DNA from: CAWKEY01 sp963696315
GTDB lineage: Bacteria; Pseudomonadota; Gammaproteobacteria; Methylococcales; Methylomonadaceae
Direction: 5' to 3'
DNA length: 64,000 bases
NCBI GenBank assembly: GCA_963696315.1
Contig: CAVOJU010000034.1
Span: forward strand, 54,324 to 118,323
Numbering within the stretch: position 1 is the stretch's first letter; every line of letters begins with the position of its first letter. The translations under genes and the position numbers were made by a program. The notes beneath the pieces were generated by a model. That model saw nothing but the letters and a program-made list of their open reading frames with translations. It was not told the origin of the DNA and did no database searches. Shown piece by piece: positions 35,611-46,018 of this stretch.

Positions 35611-36643
35611 ATGCAGTTTCCAATCTCCGCCGCGCCCTTATCTACAACCGCAAAACAGTGTCAACCGGGTCATGCAGCAAGTGCTGCTGGCATTGGTACC
35701 GGGCATACTCGCGATGTACTGGAATTTCGGCATGGGCGTGTTTATCAATATCCTGCTGGCAACCGGCACCGCGCTTGCCGCTGAAGCGAGTGTGCTGATG
35801 TTGAGAAAACGGCCGGTCATGGCCACCTTGCAGGATTTGAGCGCCGTGGTCACGGCGGTGCTGCTGGCGCTGGCGCTGCCCGTTATCGCGCCCTGGTGGA
35901 TAGCGGTGATAGGCGCTTTTTTTGCCGTGGTCATTGCCAAACAGGTTTACGGCGGGCTGGGTTACAACCCGTTTAATCCGGCCATGGCCGGCTATGTCCT
36001 GCTGCTGGTCTCCTTTCCCCAGCAGATGACGGCCTGGCTGACGCCCGATGCCATTGCCAGTACCAGTTTGAGCTTTACCGAAACCTGCAGGCTGATATTT
36101 TTCGAACAACTGCCCACAGGACTGGAGCACGATGCCATCACCATGGCCACGCCGCTGGATACGGCCAGAACGCAACTGGGTCTGCATAAAGCCTTAAAAG
36201 CCATTCACGAGGATCCGGTTTTTGGCCTGCTGGCCGGCAAGGGCTGGGATTGGGTGGCGCTGGCCTATCTGGCTGGCGGCGTGTGGCTGCTGCGGCGCAA
36301 AGTCATCGGCTGGCAGATTCCGGCCGGTCTGCTGGCCGGGCTGGCGGTTTTTGCCGGCATTGCCTATGTAATTGACAGCAGCCGGTTTGCCTCGCCGCTG
36401 TTTCATGTGTTTGCCGGGGCGACCCTGCTGGGCGCATTTTTTATCGCCACGGATCCGGTCACTGCGGCCACCTCCAACACAGGCCGGATCGTCTACGGCC
36501 TGTTTATCGGCATATTGATTTATATTATCCGGGTCTGGGGCGGCTATCCCGATGGCGTCGCCTTCGCGGTACTGCTGGCCAATCTGGCAGTGCCGACCAT
36601 TGATTACTGTACCCGTCCGCGGATATTCGGTCAGCGTTCATGA
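35611..36643 (+). CDS. rnfD: Rnf electron transport subunit D, N-terminus frameshifted
   Basis: The ATG at 35611 follows the rnfC stop directly and reads MQFPISAAP. The family sequence then continues as LIYNRKTVS in a second frame, and from about 35662 as NRVMQQVLLALVPGILAMYW in a third. Two single-base losses (about 35637 and about 35662) would restore one frame; the length of 1,033 is two short of 1,035, in agreement, giving about 344 residues. The rest is intact: about nine membrane helices, with the flavinylation motif near ATDPVTAATSNTGR, where the Thr binds FMN covalently through phosphoester. Starting at 35672 instead would lose the usual N-terminus. It overlaps rnfG by four bases (ATGA). 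Confidence 0.85.
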
Positions 36644-37266
36644 ATACCGCTTTAAGCCAACCTGTTTCTGCCGCGCGCTTGCTGGGCTTGTTCTCATTGA
36701 TAGGCATAGGCCTGGTGACGCTGGTATTTTATATCACCGGCCCTAAAATCAGCCAAAATCAACATGACGAGCTATTGCGCAGCCTGAAAGTCATCATGCC
36801 CGCTGATTTATATGACAATGATCTGGTCAGCGATGCTCTGTATGTTACCGACAGCCGTTTGGGCAGTGCAACGCCGGTTGCTATTTACCGCGCCAGAAAG
36901 AACGCGCAACCGGTCGCGGCCGTTATCGCATCCTCTGCGCCTGACGGCTATAACGGCGCCATCAAACTGCTGGTGGCCATCATGGCCGATGGCCAATTAG
37001 CCGGGGTCAGGGTGGTCTCTCACAAGGAAACGCCGGGGCTGGGCGATCGTATTGAAGCCCAGCGCTCCAACTGGATTTTAACGTTTAACGGCAAATCGCT
37101 GCAGCAGCCGGACGAAAAGCTATGGGCCGTCAAACGCGACGGCGGCGTCTTTGACCAGTTTACCGGCGCCACCATTACGCCGCGCGCGGTCGTCAATGCG
37201 GTAAAAAATACCCTGTTGTATTTTCAGCAGCATAAACAGGCTATTTTTTCGAATAGCGCGGATTGA
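36640..37266 (+). CDS. rnfG: Rnf electron transport subunit G
   Basis: A 208-residue protein with an N-terminal membrane helix (about residues 11-32) and a periplasmic FMN domain. The covalent FMN threonine is in FTGATITPRAVVNAVKN. It passes electrons between RnfD and RnfE/A. It overlaps rnfD by four bases. In related genomes rnfE and nth follow directly. Here rnfE is not downstream: the plus-strand gene order stops, and the type I restriction operon lies beyond on the opposite strand. Confidence 0.95.
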   Translation: MNTALSQPVSAARLLGLFSLIGIGLVTLVFYITGPKISQNQHDELLRSLKVIMPADLYDNDLVSDALYVTDSRLGSATPVAIYRARKNAQPVAAVIASSAPDGYNGAIKLLVAIMADGQLAGVRVVSHKETPGLGDRIEAQRSNWILTFNGKSLQQPDEKLWAVKRDGGVFDQFTGATITPRAVVNAVKNTLLYFQQHKQAIFSNSAD

Positions 37267-37435
37267 GCGGGCGGATGGGTGTTTATCAAAGAACATCTAT
37301 TTGAATGCTCGCATAACTTATCAATAAGCAATAGGGTGAGGTTCTATTAAAGCTTGTTATTTCTGACTTAAGGTTGCCGTCAGTGGAGGATCGTGCTTAG
37401 TTCAACAGATCCCGTAATCTATGACCGACCTTGGT

Positions 37436-40400
37436 TCAAGCCGCCCTATGCCGAATCTCCACCAGAGCTTGAACTATCTGATCAACCTTGGCGGACGGGA
37501 ATACGCCTTCCGGCCCCAACGGGTTAATGTCGGTGAATGGCGACTCATACAGCCTATCCGGTTCCATCACGCCATTTTCGGTGAGGTACTGCACAACAAG
37601 ATTGATGAATTCAATCTGGTTCGGCGTAGCCGTTGTGCCGCTGATGAACTCGCTGAATGCCTGCGTAGCGGCCTCCCTGTCCAGCCCCACCAGCGAACGG
37701 ATGAAGATGCCCAAACCGTGACTTTGTTCTTTGGCTTGATTGATGAGCTCCGGCGATGCCGCCGGCTTCGATCAGCATGCGCTCCAGTTCGGTAAGGTCT
37801 GATGAGGTGAGTGGCTGATTGCGGCGCAGGCGTTGCAGAGAAACATGGTTTTCATGCGCTTTGAGGAACTGCCGGGCTTTGTCCCTGAACTTCGCCAGAT
37901 CCATGCCGGTGCCAGACCTGAGGCAGGTCAATCGTCGTTTCGTCGCCGAGTTCATCTTCGAAATCGGTATAGACGACGATCTTCTTGCCTTTCTCGATCA
38001 GCTTGACCAATGCCCGCAGCTTTTTCCGTGCGATTTCCAGCATCGGGACTGTCACATCCTCCCACCATTCATCGCCGGCAATAGACTGTATCAGCGGCAT
38101 TTGCGCCTTGATGGCAGGAATGGCCTCCTGTTCTTCCAGAGCGCTGGCAATAGCCTGAATTCTTTCGCGCAGGCTGGTGAAATCAGGTCTGGCCTGCAGA
38201 ATGGCAAGTTGGGTCCGTAGCACCAGCATATCGAAGCGTTTGGCTTCTTCGTCCTCGTCTGCCAGTTCTGTTGGCAAGCCGGCAACGTTCTTTGCCAACT
38301 CGTTGAAGTCGTCGATACCGAGCTTATGCCAGGCTTCAGGCTTGGCGTATTTCTCCACCGATTTGCGCTGCGGCCGCACCACAAAATTGTCGAGGTTCAT
38401 CGCGGCCACGTTCTGATGCAGAAAGGCGGCCAGTTTCTTCCCGCAACTGTGCTTCATTGAGCTGGTAATCAGCCCGTTCAGCGACTTGTCGGCTCGCTTC
38501 AAGTTTTTTGTCCAATTCCGCAATCATCTCCAGCCGCGCCTTGAACAACCGGGTGCTGAGCGGTTCGCTGGCCGAGCCATCAGAATACCCAGGGTTCTGG
38601 CTGAAAAATTCGAGGTTCTGGCAGTAGTCGAAGATATAGAAGAACGCTTTATCCTTTCCCGGCCCGAACAAATCCAGGCATAGGCGTGTCCCGCGTCCCA
38701 GCATCTGCCAGAACTTGGTTTTCGAGCGCACGATCTTGAAAAACACCAGATTGACCACTTCCGGCACGTCGATACCGGTATCCAGCATATCGACCGAGAT
38801 GGCGATATGCGGCATCTTGTCCTTGTTGGAGAAATCATCAATCAGGCTCTGTGCGTATTCGGTCTTGTAGGTTATCGTCCGTGCGAAATGGCCGTTGTAG
38901 TGCGGATAATTGACGTTGAAGCGCTCGGCAATGAAGTCGGCATGGGCGTTGTTCTTGGCAAAGATGATGGTCTTGCCCAGCCGGTCGCCGCCGGCCACTT
39001 TTAGCCCATTGGTCATCAAATGCGCCAGCACCTTATCCACGGTATCGGTGTTGAACAGCCATTTGTTCAGCGCAGCGGCATCGACGGCATCGGGCGTGGT
39101 GCCATCCTCGTTCCATTCCAGGGCATCCCACTGCTCTTTTTCCTCTTCGCTCAGGTCATCGTACTTGATGCCTTCGCGCTGGAACTTGAGCGGGACAGAG
39201 ACGGCTCTGGGCGGCACCAGATGCCCGTCGGCGACGGCCTCATCCAGGGCATAGGCATCGGTAGGCACGCCGGTTTCAAGGTCGAACAGACCGTAGGTAT
39301 TGTGGTCAATTTCGTCTTTCGGCGTCGCGGTCAGGCCGACCAGCAGCGAGTCGAAGTAGTCGAAGATGGCCCGGTATTTCTGATACACCGAGCGGTGCGC
39401 CTCATCGATGATAATCAGGTCGAAATGCCCTGCGCCAAAACGGCGTTGGCCGTCGAAAGCTATCATCGATCAGTCCCATCATGGTCGGATAAGTGGAAAC
39501 GAATACCCGGCCTTCGGTGTGCTTCTCGGTAACCAGATTGACCGGTGATGAATCCGGCAGATGCTTTTTAAAGGCATTCACTGCCTGATTAACCAGCGCC
39601 ACGCGGTCGGCAAGAAACAGTATCCGCTTGGCCCAGTTGCAGCGCATCAGCACATCGGCCAGTGCGATCACGGTGCGCGTCTTGCCGGCGCCGGTGGCCA
39701 TTACCACCAGCGCCTTGCGCTGGTTATCCACCTCGAAGGTTTCGCCTATGCGGCGCACGGCGCGGGTCTGGTAGTAGCGTTCGATGATGTCGGCGTTGAT
39801 AACGGCATCCGCCAGCTTCTTGCGGCTGGTGCGGCGCTGAATCAGCAGTTCCAGTTCCGGTTTCTTGAAAAAGCCCTGAACGGCGCGAGGCGGATAGCTG
39901 GCATCATCCCATAGCCAGTGCTCGTAGCCATTGGAATAGAAAATTACCGGGCGCTGGCCGTATTGGGCTAGACAGACAGTCGGCATAGAGCTTGGCCTGC
40001 TGCTGTCCGGCCCTGGCATCCCGCCGGGTGCGTTTGGCTTCAATCAGCGCCAGCGGTTTGCCGTCATCGCCCCACAGCACGTAATCGACGAAGCCTTTGC
40101 CCTGATTGTTGGGCATGCCGGTCACTTCGATTTCGAAATTCTTTTCGCTCAACTCCCAGCCGGCTTCCTTGAGTAGCAGATCGATGAAGTAGTCGCGGGT
40201 TTCGGCTTCGGAATAATCGTGGGTGTCGGGCTGGGCAGAATTGGCTTTCCTGGCGGCGGCGAATTCCTCGCGCAGTTTTTTTAGTTCCTCGTCGAGTGCG
40301 GCTTTGCCTGCCAGCAATACCGAGAGTTTTTCATCGCGCTCGTGGAGTCTGGATTCCAGCTTTTTCAGTTGATCCAGCGTTTGCGGTGGGACGGCGGAGG

Positions 40401-40833
40401 CCTTGGGCAACAAACCCGGAGCAAAGCGCAGGCCGGGGTCGGGGCGCGATCTTTGTCCATAAGTTCGCGCCAGCCAGTAGCAGACATGGAACAGCTCGCG
40501 GGTTGCGGTCAACGCGTCGGCAGGCGCTATTTTGCGGGTGCTGTGCACCGCCAGATTGCCCAGGTCCTTGATGAGTTTGGCTTTGGTGAACAGCGCATCG
40601 CCGACCACCTGCCGGAAGCTGGGTTCGTGGATCAGAGCGCTCAGATGGTCCTGATACGGCAGTTTGAGTGCCGGGTCATATTTGTACAGCCACGCCACCG
40701 CCATTTCCAGGGTGCGCCTGGCATAGAAGCAGGATGTTCGCGCATCGGTGTTCGCCATGGTTTCCGCTTTGACGGCGGCCTCAAGCAGCATGGGCCATTC
40801 GGTTTCGAGGAACTGGAAGTGGAGGGAGGTCAT
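37436..40833 (-). CDS. hsdR: Type I restriction enzyme R subunit (HsdR), multiple frameshifts
   Basis: Readable HsdR sequence runs from the ATG at 40833 (MTSLHFQFLETEWPMLLEAA) to the stop at 37436, about 1,130 residues. It needs at least five frame changes (near 39968, 39460, 38440, 37915 and 37755). Motifs are spread over the pieces: an N-terminal HEPN/nuclease part with IEAKRT, Walker A ATGAGKTRT, DEAH motif IIDEAHRSVYQKYR, motif GLTATPKDEIDHNTYGLF, SVDMLDTGIDVPEV and the QMLGRGTRL arginine motif. It would translocate and cut DNA with HsdM2S. Translation continues meaningfully to the family's normal C-terminus, so the frame changes look like sequence errors, but a decayed gene cannot be ruled out. 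The start is 13 bases after hepT. Confidence 0.78.
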
Positions 40834-40846
40834 GGCTGAATTAGCC

Positions 40847-41203
40847 CTATGATTCGAGTAGTTTACGAACTTGCTCATGCAGTTCAGGCAAATCTTCGTT
40901 GATGGTTTGCCATACCAATTCAAAATCCACCTTGAAATAGCCGTGGGCAACACGGTTGCGCATGGCGTATATGAATGTCCAGGGTACTTCGGGATGTGAT
41001 TCAGCATAAGCTGAATGGTAACGCTCGATGTTACGCGCCGCCTCGCCGATAATCTCGAAGTTTCTGACCACGGCATCCTGAGTCTTTTCATCATCAAGAA
41101 AACTGACTTCATCCATATCTTCAACATAGCGTTGAATTCGCTCAATTGCTTCGACAATGTGCTCAAGATAATCGGGAATACGCAGGATGTCTTTTTTACT
41201 CAT
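40847..41203 (-). CDS. hepT: HepT-like HEPN toxin
   Basis: A 118-residue all-helical DUF86/HEPN protein. The RNase-type motif R-x4-H-x-Y is present (MRNRVAHGY, R82, H87, Y89). In HepT/MntA pairs the partner nucleotidyltransferase AMPylates that Tyr and silences the toxin. The ATG overlaps the mntA stop by four bases (ATGA), the normal pairing order. It lies inside the restriction operon, 13 bases before hsdR. Start and stop are clean. Confidence 0.88.
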   Translation of the reverse strand: MSKKDILRIPDYLEHIVEAIERIQRYVEDMDEVSFLDDEKTQDAVVRNFEIIGEAARNIERYHSAYAESHPEVPWTFIYAMRNRVAHGYFKVDFELVWQTINEDLPELHEQVRKLLES

Positions 41204-41490
41204 ACTGGCTGGGCCTCCTTTATCACTTGATCACGGAATTTGTCGGGTAGGGCTCTGGGCGTCAACACATCGACCGTGATATTGAGCAACCGGGCAACTT
41301 CGACCTGAATCTTGGCAATATCCATCAGCGTGGTTTCCGGCGTGGGATCGACCAGTAAATCCAGGTCGCTGTCTTCGGTGTCGTCACCGTGTAGCACAGA
41401 GCCGAACACCCGCACGTTTTTGACCCGGTGGCGCAGGGCGATTTCGCGGATGGCGTCGCGGTGGGTTTGCAGGGCTATTGAAGGGCGCAT
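41200..41490 (-). CDS. mntA: MntA-like nucleotidyltransferase antitoxin
   Basis: A 96-residue minimal nucleotidyltransferase. It has the GSx10DxD motif (G30-S31, then D42-L43-D44) and a PF01909-like layout ending in a short C-terminal helix. It should AMPylate the HepT partner encoded next. It follows the hsdS stop with no spacing, so the pair is transcribed within the hsd operon and would help hold it in the genome. Confidence 0.87.
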   Translation of the reverse strand: MRPSIALQTHRDAIREIALRHRVKNVRVFGSVLHGDDTEDSDLDLLVDPTPETTLMDIAKIQVEVARLLNITVDVLTPRALPDKFRDQVIKEAQPV

Positions 41491-42740
41491 TCAGAGTTCT
41501 CCACGGAAGGCACGGTGTTGGAGGGAGGCGAAGAGGGTATCGAGTTCGACTTGATGATGCCCTGAGGACGTTTCTTTGATTACCTATAGCTTTTCATGCA
41601 ATGTACGAATTCAGCTTGCAAATGTAAAGGAGGTGTAGGAACTTGAGATCTTTCTTAATCTCTTCCTGATTAATCGTGTGCTGACCAGCGGATCGTTTCT
41701 TCTATGATTTGGCGATTTCTTCCTTTCCATGAACGTTGTTCAGAAGAAATGCAAGGAAGTCGCAGTGTATCTTTGATTGGTCTATCTTCACGCGCATTAT
41801 GTGAAGTCATTGAAGAACACTGGTTCTGAATAGCCTTTGAATACTGCACAGCGACCCACGTAATCGGGATTTCCGTTAACGCGAATGAACAAGAGGTCAC
41901 CAGATGGAAACACCGTATTTTTCGGATTCGTTGAGTTTCAGATGTTATTCGATTTACATCCGAGAAATCTATCCAGCCAGACCGAATATCACGCAAGCTG
42001 AAGAACGATGTCGGTGCCTTCATCGACTTTCGATTCGTCGCCGTCGTCATGCCATTGGTCACGCTAAGGATAAAATCGTCAACAGGATTAACTAACCATC
42101 CTTTGGGGTTCGATGATGGGTCTCCAAACATCTCAATGAAAATGGACTGCGTGAGGCTATCCAGTTGCGCCAAGGCTTCCCGGCGTTTGGCTCTGAGCGC
42201 ATCGGCTTGATCCAGAATGGCTGCGATGCGACGTTGTTCATGATAGGGGGAAGATTTATTTTTATAGCATTTAAATGAGAAGGACCAAAATTTTGTTGGG
42301 CACTTCCGGTGACCAGTTTAGTAATTTGCTCGCGGAACTCACGGCTATCTAACCAATGTTGTAGATAACCCAAGTCTGAAGACATCTGGCTTTGCCTTGA
42401 ATCGGATTGTGCTGGTGTTCAAGCACAAAGGCAGGTGACGTTCTTCGACGAATGCACCTCTCGTGCGCAGCATTCCATCATCGTCGAAAGAAATGCCCGA
42501 ACTGGCAATAACCAAGTCGCCAGCATCAGCCAGGAAATGGCTATATTTACCTCGCGCTTCTTCGGAGTCGAGATGCCGATTCGTCTTATCAAGGTTAAGC
42601 TTACGGTTCTTTTCGATATTGGCGACGTTGAGAAGCTTGACACCCGTATCCTTGAACTGCCATTTACGAACGCCAGGACCTTCCTGAAACCAGAAAAAAT
42701 TCCCCAGCAGAGATTCCTTCCATGTCCTTTGTGCAGTCAT
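41491..42740 (-). CDS. hsdS: Type I restriction enzyme specificity subunit (HsdS), frameshifted
   Basis: The protein is readable in several frames from the ATG at 42740 to the stop at 41491, about 416 residues, the usual HsdS length. The first target-recognition domain begins KESLLGNFFWFQEGPGVR. The central conserved helix region carries AILDQADALRAKRREALAQL and SIFIEMFGDP. The second recognition domain ends INQEEIKKDLK-like. The C-terminal helix VELDTLFASLQHRAFRGEL occurs 20 bases before the end. At least three frame changes are needed (around 42370, 42200 and 41700-41560). The intact C-terminus implies the gene was full length recently, or that the changes are sequence errors. It supplies DNA target recognition for HsdM and HsdR. 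Confidence 0.75.
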
Positions 42741-42777
42741 TAAAGCATCCCCTCAAGCTCTTTCATCCCGGCCATCA

Positions 42778-43182
42778 TCACCGAATCCACTCAAAAATCC
42801 CCAGTCCGGCTTGCTCGAAAGCATCAAATTCATGGTGATCGGCAGTGACCAACTTGGCGCCACTATCTAAAGCCAAGGCCAGCGCAATGCTATCGGCAAG
42901 GGATAATCGACCTTGAGATTTGAATTCGGCGGCGCGTAGCAAAACAGCTGGTACCATCGTCCATACGATATCTATATCCAGTTTCTCCAAACAATCCAGC
43001 ACCTCTTTTGCCGCCTGCGTATCTTTTTGACGGCGCACGGCGTCGTAGGCAACTTCCAGCACGTTGACAGCCGCAATACGAATCGGTTGGCCGGAAACAA
43101 ATACGCGCTCCAGCACTGTTTCTCCTTCTTCGCCATTGAACAGCGCAATTAGCGCACAGGCATCGAGTACGTAGCCGCTCAT
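42778..43182 (-). CDS. vapC: VapC-like PIN-domain toxin
   Basis: A 134-residue PIN domain with the acidic metal-binding residues: D7 in YVLDACALI, an Asp/Glu in NVLEVAYD, and Asp in LADSIALALA and VTADHHEFDAF. It would be an RNase that cuts tRNA or mRNA. The ATG overlaps the stop of the antitoxin by four bases (ATGA). It lies between hsdM and hsdS and 38 bases from the hsdS start. Confidence 0.85.
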   Translation of the reverse strand: MSGYVLDACALIALFNGEEGETVLERVFVSGQPIRIAAVNVLEVAYDAVRRQKDTQAAKEVLDCLEKLDIDIVWTMVPAVLLRAAEFKSQGRLSLADSIALALALDSGAKLVTADHHEFDAFEQAGLGIFEWIR

Positions 43183-43437
43183 AGACGGATTTTTTCTTCA
43201 ATCTCCTTTTCCTCGGCTTTACGGGCCATGAATTCATCGGTACTGCTCAACTTTCCGCGCAAGGCACCGAACATGGCCTGGAAAGCCGCTACGCGATTGG
43301 TTTTATCACTGGTTTGGCTCCGGTGTACCCTGTGGATTGACGACTACCAGCAACGGAGTTTCCGGTGGCAGGTCACAGGGTTCGTCGAAAACGACCGCAT
43401 GACCGTCAAAATGGGCTTTCAGTGCAATTAAAGGCAT
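43179..43437 (-). CDS. Candidate VapC antitoxin, one frameshift
   Basis: Starts ATG at 43437 with a strong GAGG eight bases upstream and reads MPLIALKAHFDGHAVVFDEP to the end of VVVNPQGTPEP. The frame then stops, but one base on it continues SDKTNRVAAFQAMFGALRGK and ends KEIEEKIRL, overlapping vapC by four bases. The length of 259 is one more than a multiple of three, so a single extra A (about 43307) explains it; the corrected protein has 85 residues. A short N-terminal strand region and a C-terminal helical end fit an antitoxin paired with PIN toxins. The family is not firmly recognised. Confidence 0.68.
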
Positions 43438-43500
43438 ATCTTTTTCCTCAATATATGGGTTTTAACCAATTTTGGTTTATTTCCGTTTGGCAATAGTGGC

Positions 43501-45068
43501 TTAGGTTAGCATTGTTTCAAGCTCTTTCATCCCCGCCTGAATCTCATCTTCCAACTCGGTCAGCTTCGCCAGAATCTCCTTCGGCGGCAGATGCTCCACG
43601 ACCTCATGCACTACTTCCTTGTAGCGGTTGATGGACAGATCATAGCCGTTGGCGGCAATGTCCGCTTTGGGGACGCAAAAGCTTTGTTCGGTGCGGGGGC
43701 GGTTTATTTCTCCCTCACCCCGGCCCTTTCCCGCCAGGGGAGAGGGGATAAGTTGCGCCAGCGGGTCAGCACATCCGGTAAGTTGTTTTTTGCATGTTCG
43801 GTTTCGGTGAGGGCTTCGGCAGGTGTCACCCCGAGCTTTTCCTCCGGCAACAACGGCTGGCGTTTGTCGTCGAGGCTCCAGCCATCGGCTTTCATATCGT
43901 AGAACCAGACGTTATCGGTGCCGCCGGAATTGGTCTTGGTGAATATCAGGATGGCCGTCGATACCCCGGCATAGGGCTTGAAGGCGCCGGACGGCAGCGA
44001 AATGACCGCATCCAGTTTCTGTTCCTCGACCAGCATTTGCCGCAGTTGCTTGTGCGCCTTGGAGGAGCCGAACAGTACGCCGTCCGGCACGATGATGGCC
44101 GCCCGGCCGCCGGGTTTGAGCAGGCGCAGGAACAGGGCGAGGAACAGCAGTTCGGTTTTCTTAGTTCTAACGATAGCCAGCAGGTCTTTGGCTGTGTTCT
44201 CGTAATCGAGTGATCCAGCAAAGGGCGGATTGGCGAGGATCAGCGAGTATTTTTCCTCGTCGCCGGCATGATCCTGCGCCAGTGAATCCTGATAGCGGAT
44301 GTCCGGGTTTTCGACGCCGTGCAGCAGCATGTTCATACTGCCGATGCGCAGCATCGTGTTGTCAAAATCATAGCCGTGGAACATGCCGTGATGGAAATGC
44401 TCACGGGATTGGGCATCGAGCAGGATTTCCGGGTGCTTTTCGCGCAGGTATTCCCCGGCAGCGACCAGGAAGCCGCAGGTGCCGCTGGCCGGGTCGCAGA
44501 TCACATCCTTGGCGTTCGGTGCAGTCAACTCGACCATCAGCCGGATAATATGGCGCGGGGTGCGGAACTGGCCGTTCTGCCCGGCGCTGGCAATTTTGCT
44601 GAGCATGTATTCGTAGAGGTCGCCCTTGGTGTCGCGGTCCTCCATCGGAACGTGGTCGAGCATATCCACTACCTTGGACAGCAAGGCCGGGGTAGGGATG
44701 GTGAAACGTGCATCTTTCATATGGTGCGCATAGGTGGAGCCGTCGCCGCCTATGCTGCGCAGAAAGGGGAAAACGTGTTCGTCGACTACGCTGAACATTT
44801 CCGCCGGGGCGAAGTTCCTGAAGCGCGACCAGCGCAGATCGTTAAAATCGCGGCCTTTGGCGTCTTGTCCTTCCGGGAAAATCCGGCGTTCAATCGGCTT
44901 GCCAAGGCGAACGGATTTGTTTTCTTCCAGGGTATACAGGTCGTCCAGACGGCGCAGGAACAGCAAATAGGTGATTTGTTCCATCACCTCCAGCGGATTG
45001 GAGATACCTCCCGACCAGAAAGCATTCCAGATTGAGTCGATTTGGCTGCGGATTTCGCCGGTGAGCAT
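43501..45068 (-). CDS. hsdM: Type I DNA methyltransferase subunit M (HsdM), interrupted by a short repeat
   Basis: The main frame gives 454 residues. It has the N-terminal helical region SQIDSIWNAFWSGGISNP, the SAM-binding motif DPASGTCGFLVAAGEY, and the catalytic motif LANPPFAG (NPPF) for N6-adenine methylation. After LTRWRN it runs into a palindromic repeat (43711-43748) and reads LSPLPWRERAGVREK, then stops at 43704. The genuine C-terminus (RPRTEQSFCVPKADIAANGY to MKELETMLT) follows in another frame and ends at 43501. So the repeat seems to have inserted into the gene and cut off about 60 residues. The truncated protein may keep part of its function or none. Confidence 0.85.
43711..43748. 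repeat. Short palindromic repeat inserted in hsdM
   Basis: tccctcaccccggccctttc followed by ccgccaggggagagggga, an imperfect inverted repeat. On the minus strand it translates as SPLPWRERAGVRE, a phrase that recurs as the translation of a dispersed repeat in many proteobacterial genomes. It lies inside hsdM and brings the stop at 43704. Confidence 0.7.
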
Positions 45069-45376
45069 GATGTCGAAGTTCCATTTGAGTTATATAAATT
45101 GTCTATTCTCAGTGAAGGTAGCGGCTGTGGTCAATCCGAGTTGATTTTCAGCTTCGTAACACTGCTAATCTCTGGTGCAAATGCTTACGTCAGGGCGAAC
45201 GAAAAGGATGACATTAAGCACAGTTCATTTCGACGTTAGGAGAAATCTTACGCACTTAGGCCCAGCAAGATTACTCCCGCTGGCGGGCATGACAAGGCCT
45301 TGGCTGGAATGATGGCAACAACTTGTTCAAGCTTCCAAAAAATACATAAAAGTTACAGACGCCTGCCCTGCAAGCT
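45069..45376. other. Gap between nth and hsdM, no gene seen
   Basis: Contains the hsdM leader. A TATATA at about 45090-45095 might be part of its promoter, but I find no convincing -35 at the right spacing. No open frame with a ribosome-binding site was found on either strand. A hairpin of GCCCTG/CAGGGC (45365-45387) overlaps the nth stop. Confidence 0.4.
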
Positions 45377-46018
45377 TCAGACAGGGCCGCTTGTCTTGTG
45401 CTTGTATTCACACAGGTCGGCAATGATGCAGTCCGGGCAGCGGGGCTTCCGGGCCATGCAGGTGTAGCGGCCATGCAGTATCAGCAAATGGTGCGCGTCT
45501 TTCTGGTGATTTTTAGGCACCCATTTGTTCAGTTTTTGTTCCACTTCCAGAACGTTTTTGCCGGGCGCGATGCGCGTGCGGTTGGCGACCCTGAAAATAT
45601 GGGTATCGACCGCAATCGCAGGATGACCGAACGCGGTATTGAGGATGACATTCGCGGTTTTTCTGCCCACCCCGGCCAGGGCTTCCAGTTCTGCCCGGGT
45701 CTGCGGCACCTGCCCCGCATGTTTATCCAGCAGCTGCCGGCACAGGCTGATGATATTGGCGGCTTTGCTGTTAAACAAGCCGATGGTTTTGATGTAGTCT
45801 TTCAAGCCCTGTTCGCCCAAAGCCAGGATCGCCTCGGGCGTATTGGCAATGGGGAACAGCGTGGCGGTGGCCTTGTTGACGCTTTTGTCGGTTGCCTGCG
45901 CGGACAAGACGACCGCAAGCAGCAGCTCAAAATCGCTGTTATAGTTCAGTTCCGTGCTGGGGTCGGGATTGGCGGCGGCCAGGCGCTCAAAGATAGCCTG
46001 TCGTTTGCTGGCGTTCAT
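45377..46018 (-). CDS. nth: Endonuclease III
   Basis: A 213-residue DNA glycosylase/AP lyase. The helix-hairpin-helix with the catalytic lysine is LEALAGVGRKTANVIL, and the catalytic aspartate is in VDTHIFRVANRTR. The [4Fe-4S] cluster motif is C-x6-C-x2-C-x5-C in CMARKPRCPDCIIADLCEY. It repairs oxidised pyrimidines. The ATG overlaps the corrected rnfE stop (ATGA), so rnfE-nth is an operon as in E. coli, here on the minus strand and away from rnfABCDG. Confidence 0.96.
   Translation of the reverse strand: MNASKRQAIFERLAAANPDPSTELNYNSDFELLLAVVLSAQATDKSVNKATATLFPIANTPEAILALGEQGLKDYIKTIGLFNSKAANIISLCRQLLDKHAGQVPQTRAELEALAGVGRKTANVILNTAFGHPAIAVDTHIFRVANRTRIAPGKNVLEVEQKLNKWVPKNHQKDAHHLLILHGRYTCMARKPRCPDCIIADLCEYKHKTSGPV

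Noticed and set aside
37267..37435. Attachment site or integrase gene at the edge of the restriction island
   Set aside because: No integrase, tRNA copy or direct repeat was seen at 37.3 or 46.7 kb.
44319..45035. A 238-codon open frame on the plus strand opposite hsdM
   Set aside because: Antisense to HsdM; no start site and no recognisable domain.
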